DNA from: an uncultured Acidobacteriota bacterium | GTDB taxonomy: Bacteria; Acidobacteriota; Terriglobia; Terriglobales; CAINCZ01 | Direction of reading: 5' to 3' | NCBI GenBank assembly: GCA_903847195.1 | Contig: CAINCZ010000119.1 | Location: 1-42,189, forward strand | Length of the DNA stretch: 42,189 nucleotides | Shown here: positions 1 to 7,374 of the stretch, one piece after another | How positions within the stretch are numbered: the first letter of the stretch is position 1 | Layout: every line of letters begins with the position of its first letter | Made by a program: the position numbers and the translations under genes | Notes under the pieces: generated by a model | Database searches by the model: none | Told to the model about the DNA's origin: nothing | The model's input: the letters and a program-made list of their open reading frames with translations, nothing else

Positions 1-131
<131 letters not shown>

Positions 132-494
132 GAGAGGCAAGTCGTGCCGCCCTGCGGTGCGGCACGTATCAGCATTATGCCGGCTGCGAAGAATGGACGA
201 GCAGGGCTTCGACCTGCTTGGAATGATGGCCGTATTTATGCCCGTAACTCGCCACATTGGCGAGCTCTTCCAGCGCGCCTGGTACGACCAGAAGGTGCAT
301 TGCGGCGGGAGAGATGTTTACATTTGGGCAATCGGCAAGCCCGGCGATTGCGTATTCCATTGCCGTCCGGCTGCGGACGCGGTATCAGTAACTGGTTGAA
401 AATGGGCTTCCTTCCGTGAACTGCATACGCGGAGTTGCAAGAGCCGCGCCATGCTAAGCAGTGAATCGCAATCAACGGAGCCGAGGGATCAGAT
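132..494. other. Intergenic region upstream of the molybdoenzyme
   Basis: No convincing gene is seen in these 363 bases. A hairpin at 143-166 follows the SDR stop. Short frames exist on both strands. A minus-strand frame at 175-360 encodes 61 residues that loosely resemble the end of an amidohydrolase-type protein, but it has no clear ribosome site and no family-defining residues, so I treat it as possible debris. The last bases supply a purine-rich ribosome site (GAGGG at 483-487) for the gene at 495. Confidence 0.6.
143..166 (+). terminator. Hairpin after SDR gene, possible terminator
   Basis: An 8-bp perfect stem (CGTGCCGC at 143-150 with GCGGCACG at 159-166) and an 8-base loop lie 12 bases after the SDR stop codon. 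No T-run follows, so it may end the transcript inefficiently or simply protect a 3' end. Confidence 0.4.
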
Positions 495-2741
495 ATGCAG
501 AGCGACGATAACGTGCAGATGCACAGGATGGGCGCCTGGTCGGCGGGACCGGGCTGCCACGGCGGCTGTGGAGTTAAGGTCTTCGTCAAAGACGGAAAAT
601 TGCTGAAGGTGGAGGGCGATGAAGATCATCCCTATCACCAGGGCAGATTGTGTCCGCGCGCATTGGCCATGACGCAATATATCGACCATCCTGATCGGCT
701 CCGTTTTCCCCAAAAAAGAGTGGGCGCGAGAGGCGAGGGCAAGTGGGCGCGCATATCGTGGGATGAGGCGTTTGACACCTGCGAACATCGTCTGCGCGAA
801 ATCCGCGACAAGTACGGCGCCGAGTCGATGATCTTCGGTCAGGGAACCGGGCGCGATTCGGGCGGCCCGATTATTTTCCTTGCCTATGCTTATGGCAGCC
901 CGAACTGGACCTTGTTCGGACTCTCCGGCATCGCCTGCTTTACTCCCCGGCTGGCCTCGATGTTCCAGGTCCACGGCGACGCGACGTTCCCGGATGCGGG
1001 CCAGTTCTTCCCCCAGCGCTATGACGATCCGGAGTATGTGGCTCCCAAGGTCCTGCTTTCGTGGGCGAGGAACCTGCAGGGCAGCCAGTGCGCCGACCAT
1101 TACTTCAGCGGCCATTACGTCATCGACATGATGAAGCGCGGCACGAAGCTGATCGTGGTCGATCCGATCAACTCGTGGGAAGCCTCGCGCGCCGAGCTGT
1201 GGCTGCGCGTTCGTCCGGGCGCGGATGGAGCGCTGGCCCTGGGCATGCTCAACGTCATCATCAACGAAAACCTTTACGACAAGGAGTTCGTTGAGAAGTG
1301 GACGCATGGCTTCGACAAGCTGAAGGAAAGAGTCAACGAGTATCCGCTCGACGAGGTCGAGCGCATCACGTGGGTGCCGAAGGACAAGATCATCAAGGCG
1401 GCCCGCATGTACGCCACCGCCAAGCCGGCGGCGATGCGCTTCGGCCAGCCGCTGGACAGCAACGCGGAGGCCGTCGCCACTATTCACGCGCTCTCGTGCC
1501 TGTGGTCGATCACCGGCAACCTCGACGTGCCAGGCGGCAATGTGATCAGCCGGCCGCCGTACGGCGTTACCCTCTATCCCTATTCCACCCAGGAAGTGAT
1601 CCAGCTATACGGGCAGGAATTCGTGGACAAGATGAACCAGAAGCGCATCGGCGCCGATCGTTACCCGCTGGTGAAGAACTTCCGCTCCTGGGCGCTGTCC
1701 GACTGCGTTCTGGAACAGATGGAGACGGGCAATCCGTATCCGATCAAGGGCCTGTGGTGCCAGACGAACAACTTCATCGCCGGAACCGCGCAGGATCCGC
1801 GGCGGCACTACGAGGCGGTGCGCAAGCTGGAGTTCAACGTCGTGGTCGATACGTTCATGACCCCGACGGCCCAGGCAATTGCCGACCTTGTACTGCCTGC
1901 GGCCACGTTCCCGGAGAAGGACTCGGCCTTCACGACGGGCGTTCCCTGTAACGCCATCTATAAAGTGCTGACGGTCGACGAGTGCAAGCCCGACTGGGAG
2001 ATCAACTTCGAACTGGCCAAGCGCCTGAGTCCGCAGTCGGTGCCGTGGGGCAGCGTGCGGGAACTATTGACGGAGCGGCTCAAGGTCACGGGACATACGT
2101 TTGAAGAGCTGTGCAAGAAGCCCTGGGTGATGGCTCCGAAGGGGCACCCGTCCGGTTCGGTGCCTTATCGCCGGCATGAAAAGGGACTGCTGCGCCCGGA
2201 CAAGCAGCCGGGATTCCGCACCACGACCGGCAAGGTGGAGCTGTATTGCACGAACTTCGAGAAGTACGGGCTCGATCCGCTGCCCTACCATGCGGAGCCG
2301 CTGGAGAGTGAAATCAGCACGCCCGAGATTTTCGCGAAGTATCCGCTGATCATGATGACGGGCCGGCGCGTTGGGGTGATGTTCCACAGCGAGCACCGGC
2401 AGATTCCGTGGCTGCGCGAGATCAATCCTGATCCGACGGTCGAGATTCATCCGGATACGGCCAAGCCGCTTGGTATCGAAGACGGCAACTGGGTCTGGAT
2501 CGAGGGCGTCAGGGGCAAGGTCAAGCGGAAGGCCAAGCTGACCCCCACCATGCACCCGAAGATCGTCCAGGCGCAACATGGCTGGTGGCTGCCGGAGACC
2601 GAGGGCGCAGGCCCGAACTTCTACGGCGTCTGGGACCTGAACGTCAACCAGTTGATCCCGATGGGACACCCCAGCAAATCCGGCTTCGGCGGGGCGTTGA
2701 CGAAAACCATGCTGTGCCGGATTGAGAAGATCAAGGATTAG
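495..2741 (+). CDS. Molybdopterin oxidoreductase, catalytic subunit (DMSO reductase family)
   Basis: A 748-residue cytoplasmic enzyme of the DMSO-reductase superfamily, which binds a bis-pyranopterin Mo or W cofactor. An N-terminal Fe-S segment (residues about 20-55) has C21, C25 and C53 but lacks the first cysteine of the usual four-Cys set. The stretch GIACFTPR puts C148 at the usual metal-ligand position, as in thiosulfate/polysulfide reductase- and acetylene hydratase-like branches. The central molybdopterin domains follow, then the C-terminal dinucleotide-binding domain from about residue 600 (YPLIMMTGRRVG onward). There is no twin-arginine signal, so it should act inside the cell. GAGGG at 483-487 suits the ATG at 495. 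The next gene, 15 bases on, encodes its probable electron-transfer partner. The substrate is unknown: a hydroxylase, transhydroxylase, hydratase or reductase would all fit. Confidence 0.9.
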   Translation: MQSDDNVQMHRMGAWSAGPGCHGGCGVKVFVKDGKLLKVEGDEDHPYHQGRLCPRALAMTQYIDHPDRLRFPQKRVGARGEGKWARISWDEAFDTCEHRLREIRDKYGAESMIFGQGTGRDSGGPIIFLAYAYGSPNWTLFGLSGIACFTPRLASMFQVHGDATFPDAGQFFPQRYDDPEYVAPKVLLSWARNLQGSQCADHYFSGHYVIDMMKRGTKLIVVDPINSWEASRAELWLRVRPGADGALALGMLNVIINENLYDKEFVEKWTHGFDKLKERVNEYPLDEVERITWVPKDKIIKAARMYATAKPAAMRFGQPLDSNAEAVATIHALSCLWSITGNLDVPGGNVISRPPYGVTLYPYSTQEVIQLYGQEFVDKMNQKRIGADRYPLVKNFRSWALSDCVLEQMETGNPYPIKGLWCQTNNFIAGTAQDPRRHYEAVRKLEFNVVVDTFMTPTAQAIADLVLPAATFPEKDSAFTTGVPCNAIYKVLTVDECKPDWEINFELAKRLSPQSVPWGSVRELLTERLKVTGHTFEELCKKPWVMAPKGHPSGSVPYRRHEKGLLRPDKQPGFRTTTGKVELYCTNFEKYGLDPLPYHAEPLESEISTPEIFAKYPLIMMTGRRVGVMFHSEHRQIPWLREINPDPTVEIHPDTAKPLGIEDGNWVWIEGVRGKVKRKAKLTPTMHPKIVQAQHGWWLPETEGAGPNFYGVWDLNVNQLIPMGHPSKSGFGGALTKTMLCRIEKIKD

Positions 2742-2756
2742 GGGAGGATGAAGAAG

Positions 2757-3089
2757 ATGTCGAGAAAAGGGATCATGATCGACTACGACTACTGCACGGG
2801 CTGCCACTCGTGCGAGGTAGCCTGCAAGCAGGAACATGGTTATCCGGTCGGCAAGGGCGGCGTTCATCTGTGCGAGATTATGACCGAGCTGCCGGATAAG
2901 ACATTGCGGCTGGACTACATCCCCTTCCTGACGGCCTATTGTGACCTTTGCGCGGCGCGGACAGCGAAAGGCGAGCTCCCGTCGTGCGTCAAGCACTGCC
3001 AGGCGGCCACCATGTATTACGGAACGCTGCCGGAGCTGGCCGAACGGATGGAACACAAGTCCCACTGCGTCCTGTTCACCCCGAAATAG
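2757..3089 (+). CDS. Small dicluster 4Fe-4S ferredoxin subunit
   Basis: A 110-residue ferredoxin-like protein. Numbered from the ATG at 2757, one cluster motif is C13-x2-C16-x2-C19-x3-C23 and the second is C62-x2-C65-x11-C77-x3-C81, giving eight ligands for two [4Fe-4S] clusters, plus one extra Cys. This resembles a cut-down form of the electron-transfer subunits (DmsB, PsrB, transhydroxylase beta type), which usually carry four clusters. An ATG at 2748 is in frame, but the GGGGAGG at 2741-2747 touches it directly, whereas the ATG at 2757 lies 9 bases away, the normal distance; I therefore prefer 2757. It should pass electrons to or from the molybdoenzyme just upstream. No membrane anchor subunit follows, which agrees with a soluble cytoplasmic pair. 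The redox partner is not visible. Confidence 0.88.
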   Translation: MSRKGIMIDYDYCTGCHSCEVACKQEHGYPVGKGGVHLCEIMTELPDKTLRLDYIPFLTAYCDLCAARTAKGELPSCVKHCQAATMYYGTLPELAERMEHKSHCVLFTPK

Positions 3090-3103
3090 CGCCAACCCCG
3101 TCA

Positions 3104-3135
3104 CCGGGCCGGAAACGGCCCGGCGATTGCTTTTA
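3104..3135 (+). terminator. Rho-independent terminator after the Mo/Fe-S gene pair
   Basis: A perfect 8-bp GC stem (CCGGGCCG at 3104-3111, CGGCCCGG at 3116-3123) is closed by a GAAA tetraloop. A short T-run follows at 3131-3134. It lies 15 bases past the ferredoxin stop, so the acyl-CoA synthetase at 3277 probably has its own promoter. Confidence 0.65.
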
Positions 3136-3276
3136 TCGGCCCGCGATTCCCGCTTCAGCGCTCGCCAAAGAGGTGGGCTGCGCTGCATGACGGCGGTTGA
3201 TACTCATGTGGGTGGAAGTTACCTCAATCCGCAAGCATAGCCGAGGGCAAGTTCCTCCAAGGACAGGACAGAAATC

Positions 3277-5352
3277 ATGGCCGCCGCCACTGCATCTGCA
3301 TTGACCTTTAACCGGTTCATCCATCCGAAATCGATTGTCGTCGTCGGCGCCAGCAGCAACAAGAGCAAGCCGGGCGGCAGCATCACCCGCAACCTCATGC
3401 AGAGCGCTTTTGCCGGTGAGCTGTACCTGATCAACCAGAACGCCGAGGTCATCAATGGCAAGCAGTCCTGCGCCAGGATCGACGAACTGCCGGACGGAAT
3501 CGACCTGGGGTTCATCGCCATCCCGGTCAAGGGCGTGTACCAGGCGGTGCAGGAACTGAGCGCCAAGAACTGCAAGGCCGTCATCGTGCTCACCGCCGGC
3601 TTCGGCGAGGCCGGTGAAAGCGGCAAGGCGGAAGAGCAGCGGCTGGTGGAACTGGTCAACAAGGAAGGGCTGACCATGATCGGCCCCAATGTGGTCGGCG
3701 TGGTGACGCCCCACCACGGCGGCAAGTTCGCCGGCATCATGCCCAAGTTGAAGAAGGGCAGCATCGACGTGGCCAGCGCCTCGGGAGCCACCATCGACTG
3801 GGTGATGGAGCAGGCCGACGTCCGCGGGCTGAAGTTTGAAAACGTCTTCAGCTGCGGCAACTCGGCGCAGATCGGCGTAGAAGACGTGGTGGAGATGCTG
3901 GACGAGAGCTTTTGCGAGGGCGACGCAAAGGTGAAGATGATCTACATGGAGGGCATCAAGAAGCCCGCCAAGCTGCTGAAGCACGCCCGCAGCCTGAGCG
4001 AAAAGGGCTGCACCCTGGTGGGCATCAAGTCAGGCGTATCGGAAGAAGGCAGCCGCGCGGCCGCCAGCCACACCGGCGCCATGGCGACCTCCGACACGGT
4101 GGTGCAGGCGCTGTTCGATAAAGCCGGCATCGTCCGCGTCCGGAGCAGACATGAACTGGTCGAAGTGGGCTGCGTGCTCGATGCGCTGAAGAACCACACG
4201 GATATCCGCAGGGTATGCACCATCACCGACGCGGGCGGTCCGGGCGTCATGCTGACCGACGAGTTGAACAAGTACGGCCTGTCGCTGCCGCGGCTGAAAG
4301 AGAACACGCAGAGGCGTATCGCCGAGATCCTGCCCTCGACCGCCACGCCGAGCAATCCCGTCGACTGCCTGCCCACGCAAACCGGTCAGCAGATCGCGGG
4401 CATCATCCGCATTCTGGCGGAAGAGAAGGAAGCGATCGACGCGATCGTGGTGATGACCGGCAACTCGATGCTCTCCGACAAGTGGGACTGCTACGCGGAG
4501 ATCATCAAGGCGATGGAACAGTCGCCGATTCCGGTCCTTCCGGTGCTGAGTTCGGTCTCGACCTGCGTTGAGTTACTCGAGAAATTCAAGGCGACCGGCA
4601 AGGTCTATTTCGACGATGAAGTAAAGGTAGGCACCGCGCTCGGCCAGATCGGCACCCGGCGGCCACTCTATGCGCCGGAGGCGACTCTGCCGAACTATGA
4701 CAAGCAGAAGCTGGCTGCAATCCTCGCAGGCCGCACGGGCGTTGTGCCGCCCAAGGCGTGCGACGAACTGCTCAGCGCAGCCGGATTCCGCAAGCCTCAG
4801 ACCATCGTGGCTGGCAGCAAGGCGCAGTTGCGCGACCTGGCCAAGGGCATTCAGTGGCCGGTCGTGGTGAAGGTCATCGGCCCCCTGCACAAGAGCGACG
4901 TCGGCGGCGTGATGGTTGGGGTGAAGTCGGTCGAGGAACTCGAAGGCGCGTGGGACCGGATGCAGAAGATCGATCAGTTCGCCGGCGTGCTGATCCAGCA
5001 GATGGTGCCCGGAGCGGAAGTTATCCTCGGCGCGAAGAAAGAAGAAGGGTACGGCCATCTGCTGATGTTCGGCCTGGGCGGCATCTTTGCCGAGATTCTC
5101 AAGGACAGCCAGTTCGCGCTTGCGCCTCTGGGCCTCAAGGAGAGCGAAGACGTGATCCGCCGAATCCGCTCGCTCAAGTTGCTGGAGGGTGCGCGCGGGC
5201 AGAAGGGCATGAGCATCCCGGTGCTGGCCGATTACCTGACGCGTCTGGGCCGCATGGTGTGCGACTTCCCGCAGATATCCGAAGTTGATTTCAACCCGGT
5301 CAAGGGCGAAGGCGACAACCTGTTCGTCGTTGACTGCAGGATCATCATTTAG
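3277..5352 (+). CDS. Acyl-CoA synthetase, ADP(NDP)-forming, fused alpha-beta
   Basis: A 691-residue single-chain enzyme of the acetate-CoA ligase (ADP-forming) family. It interconverts acyl-CoA + ADP + Pi with free acid + ATP + CoA in the cytoplasm. Order of domains: CoA-binding Rossmann domain (about 1-130, IVVVGASSNKSKPGGSI near the start), succinyl-CoA-ligase-like flavodoxin domains (about 140-450), then an ATP-grasp beta part (about 470-691). Both phosphohistidine sites are visible: H265 in SHTGAM and H538 in PLHKSDVGG. The metal/nucleotide segment EVDFNPV lies near the end. Length is normal for the fused form. AAGGACAGGA precedes the ATG. In context it could activate a carboxylic acid for degradation or recover ATP from an acyl-CoA. 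The acyl substrate cannot be told from sequence. Confidence 0.92.
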   Translation: MAAATASALTFNRFIHPKSIVVVGASSNKSKPGGSITRNLMQSAFAGELYLINQNAEVINGKQSCARIDELPDGIDLGFIAIPVKGVYQAVQELSAKNCKAVIVLTAGFGEAGESGKAEEQRLVELVNKEGLTMIGPNVVGVVTPHHGGKFAGIMPKLKKGSIDVASASGATIDWVMEQADVRGLKFENVFSCGNSAQIGVEDVVEMLDESFCEGDAKVKMIYMEGIKKPAKLLKHARSLSEKGCTLVGIKSGVSEEGSRAAASHTGAMATSDTVVQALFDKAGIVRVRSRHELVEVGCVLDALKNHTDIRRVCTITDAGGPGVMLTDELNKYGLSLPRLKENTQRRIAEILPSTATPSNPVDCLPTQTGQQIAGIIRILAEEKEAIDAIVVMTGNSMLSDKWDCYAEIIKAMEQSPIPVLPVLSSVSTCVELLEKFKATGKVYFDDEVKVGTALGQIGTRRPLYAPEATLPNYDKQKLAAILAGRTGVVPPKACDELLSAAGFRKPQTIVAGSKAQLRDLAKGIQWPVVVKVIGPLHKSDVGGVMVGVKSVEELEGAWDRMQKIDQFAGVLIQQMVPGAEVILGAKKEEGYGHLLMFGLGGIFAEILKDSQFALAPLGLKESEDVIRRIRSLKLLEGARGQKGMSIPVLADYLTRLGRMVCDFPQISEVDFNPVKGEGDNLFVVDCRIII

Positions 5353-5757
5353 CAACAGGCCATTTTGAGTTACGAAGTATCGAGTCCCCAAACGGCGATT
5401 GAATCAGCTCCTGTCGGGGGAACGGAATCGAGGCACCATACATATATCAAGTCTGCATCGACACGAGAGTATCGTTGCCGGCTGCGTAGTGCTGGCCGAT
5501 CAGGGACGTAAGCGAGAATCCAAGCGGGAGCGCGGCCTCAAGGGAATCGACCAGGGCAACTTCCAGGCCCAGGGCAAGCGGGATGGTCCGGAACGGAAAC
5601 GGAAGGTAGACTCGCAGCGGCAGAGTGTAGTATCGAGTGCAGACAATCGGCCTGATTCGTCGTCAGGCCGATTGCGCTTTTTGCCGGGGCGGCCCGATTT
5701 CCGTTTGTTGATCGCGTCTGACTCTCGCAAGCCACGACGCCAGGAGAAAACTCTCGA
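5353..5757. other. Intergenic region with terminator and a start-less minus frame
   Basis: These 405 bases separate the acyl-CoA synthetase from the URO-D gene. A strong terminator sits at 5644-5682. A plus-strand frame at 5399-5761 runs through the terminator and has a biased Arg/Ser/Lys composition, so it is not a gene. On the minus strand, about 5640 down to 5455, an open frame of roughly 60 codons reads as hydrophobic, protein-like sequence (for example IPLALGLEVALVDSLEAALP) but has no start codon. It may be a gene remnant or chance. AGGAG at 5742-5746 serves the next gene. Confidence 0.55.
5644..5682 (+). terminator. Rho-independent terminator
   Basis: A 12-bp perfect stem (CAATCGGCCTGA at 5644-5655 with TCAGGCCGATTG at 5663-5674), a 7-base loop and a run of five T at 5678-5682. 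It ends transcription coming from the acyl-CoA synthetase and insulates the URO-D gene that starts 76 bases later. Confidence 0.88.
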
Positions 5758-7044
5758 GTGACGCAAGAACGTGAGGTCGGATCCGTCGATGCTGGCAAGT
5801 CGCGGCTGCAGTTTTGCGCCGAGCGGTTGCAGCGGACACGGGATGCAATGGAGCTGAGGCAACCGGATCGCATTCCCGTTCTCCTCGGTTTTGGCAATGG
5901 ATTGGCGGACCTGGCCGGTGCGACCAGGCGGCAGATGTTGGAGAACTCCGAACAGCAGAACGCCGCGCTGCTTGCGGCTGCGCAGCGTTTTCAGCCGGAC
6001 GTCGTCTTTAGCTATCCGTTCGGTTGCGAGGTGAGCCGGACGCTGGGCGATCGCATGACCAAGTGGCCGGGGCTGGGTCTCGAAGACAATCAGTCGTGGC
6101 AGTTTCACGAGCAGGAATTCATGAAGGCTGAGGACTACGACGACTTCCTCGCTGACATGGGCGACTGGACGCTTCGCAAGTACCTGCCGCGTGCTTTTTC
6201 GCAACTTGAGGGGCTGGCGCTGCTGCCGCCGCTGGGCCTGCTGTCGGGCGGCTTTTATGGGATGGTCAGCCAGGTTGCAAAATTCAACCTTCCTCCCGTG
6301 CGGGCAGCGCTGGAAGCACTGGCTAATGGTGCACAGGCGCGCCTGGAGTACGTCCAGCGTTTGCGCGGGCAGATCAAGCATTTGGCCGACAACGGTTTTC
6401 CGCCTTCACCGCTGGCGGGTCCAACGGCATGGGCTCCCTTCGATTTCATGGCCAACACGCTGCGCGGCATGAAGGGCATCTTCTTCGACATGCGCCGCTG
6501 TCCGGAGAAATTGCTGGCTGCCGAAGCGCGCCTCGTCAAAATGCAGCTGGACACCGTCATTGGCGATTGCAAGGCCTTCGGTTCGCGCAGCGTGATGATG
6601 TACCTGCATCGCGGCTCCGACGGGTTCATCTCGATCCGCGACTTTGAGCGGTTCTATTGGCCGCAATTGAAAGCGCTGATCCTGGGACTTGTCGATGGCG
6701 GAGTTGTTCCCTTCATCTTCTGGGAGGGCGTCTGGGATGAGCGCCTGCAGTTCCTGACGGAGTTGCCCAAGGGCAAGACCGTCGGCGCATTTCAGGACAG
6801 CGACCTGATCAAGGTGAAGCAGGTGCTGGGCGATACGATGTGCATCGTCGGCGGCATGAAGCTCTCCATGCTTACGGGCGTTCATAGCAAGCAATTCATC
6901 CGGGACTATACGCGAAGGCTCTGCGCGGAGGTCGGCAAGGGCGGCGGCTATATCATGTGCACCGACATCTTCGAGCTGGAAGGCACGGATCCGGAGATGG
7001 TCAAGGTGTGGATCGACGCCACCCGGGAGTTCGGCCAGTATTAA
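5758..7044 (+). CDS. Uroporphyrinogen-decarboxylase-fold protein (MtaA/CmuA-like methyltransferase family)
   Basis: A 428-residue protein that starts with GTG at 5758, 11 bases after an AGGAG. It has the (beta/alpha)8 URO-D fold pattern: MELRQPDRIPVLLGFG near the N-terminus, GGFYGMVS in the middle, and GGYIMCTDIFELEGTDPEMV near the end, where the family has its closing strand. Length is above haem-pathway HemE (about 350) and fits the methylcobamide:CoM or corrinoid-dependent demethylase relatives. The HxC zinc motif of MtaA/MtbA is not seen: the likely position reads LHRGSDG, with a Cys only later in IMCTD. A methyl-transfer role on a methoxylated or methylated substrate is therefore an inference. 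No corrinoid protein is encoded nearby. It is transcribed alone, downstream of a terminator. Confidence 0.8.
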   Translation: MTQEREVGSVDAGKSRLQFCAERLQRTRDAMELRQPDRIPVLLGFGNGLADLAGATRRQMLENSEQQNAALLAAAQRFQPDVVFSYPFGCEVSRTLGDRMTKWPGLGLEDNQSWQFHEQEFMKAEDYDDFLADMGDWTLRKYLPRAFSQLEGLALLPPLGLLSGGFYGMVSQVAKFNLPPVRAALEALANGAQARLEYVQRLRGQIKHLADNGFPPSPLAGPTAWAPFDFMANTLRGMKGIFFDMRRCPEKLLAAEARLVKMQLDTVIGDCKAFGSRSVMMYLHRGSDGFISIRDFERFYWPQLKALILGLVDGGVVPFIFWEGVWDERLQFLTELPKGKTVGAFQDSDLIKVKQVLGDTMCIVGGMKLSMLTGVHSKQFIRDYTRRLCAEVGKGGGYIMCTDIFELEGTDPEMVKVWIDATREFGQY

Positions 7045-7374
7045 GCGCCGAGGAAGTCTTGCTGCCCGCTTCCAGTTCAGGCCGAAGTCTCCAATCTCCT
7101 GCTGCTCAGCTTTCCGGGGCGGGTCAAGTCAAGCAATAGTGCGCGATTTGCCTGGATAAAGAAGAAGGAGCCGGGACGGAGGGAGCCGCAGCCCTCAGCT
7201 TGTTTCGCGGCTCTCAATTGGATCAGGCCGATCGTGGAATTTGGGGAGCCTCCGGCCTTTTGACCTGGCCCGGAATTTCCAAAAGCAGATCAACGCGGTC
7301 GTCGTCTACCAAGCGGTGCCATGCTGCGCTATCATGTCCCGGAACTTCATAGAACTCAGGGACAATGTGCTGCC
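7045..7374. other. Intergenic region before the HExxH/TPR gene
   Basis: No gene is supported in these 330 bases. A 7-bp inverted repeat (GAGCCGC at 7183-7189, GCGGCTC at 7207-7213) could end the URO-D transcript but has no T-run. An upstream in-frame ATG at 7321 belongs to the leader: the 18 residues it would add precede an ideal signal peptide and are unlikely to be translated. Confidence 0.5.

Noticed and set aside
489..1487. Long minus-strand open frame (332 codons) opposite the molybdoenzyme
   Set aside because: It is antisense to a gene with clear family motifs; its own translation is His/Arg/Val-rich without any domain, the usual shadow in GC-rich DNA.
5399..5761. Plus-strand open frame of 120 codons between two genes
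   Set aside because: It runs straight through a strong terminator, has a biased Arg/Ser/Lys composition and no ribosome site.
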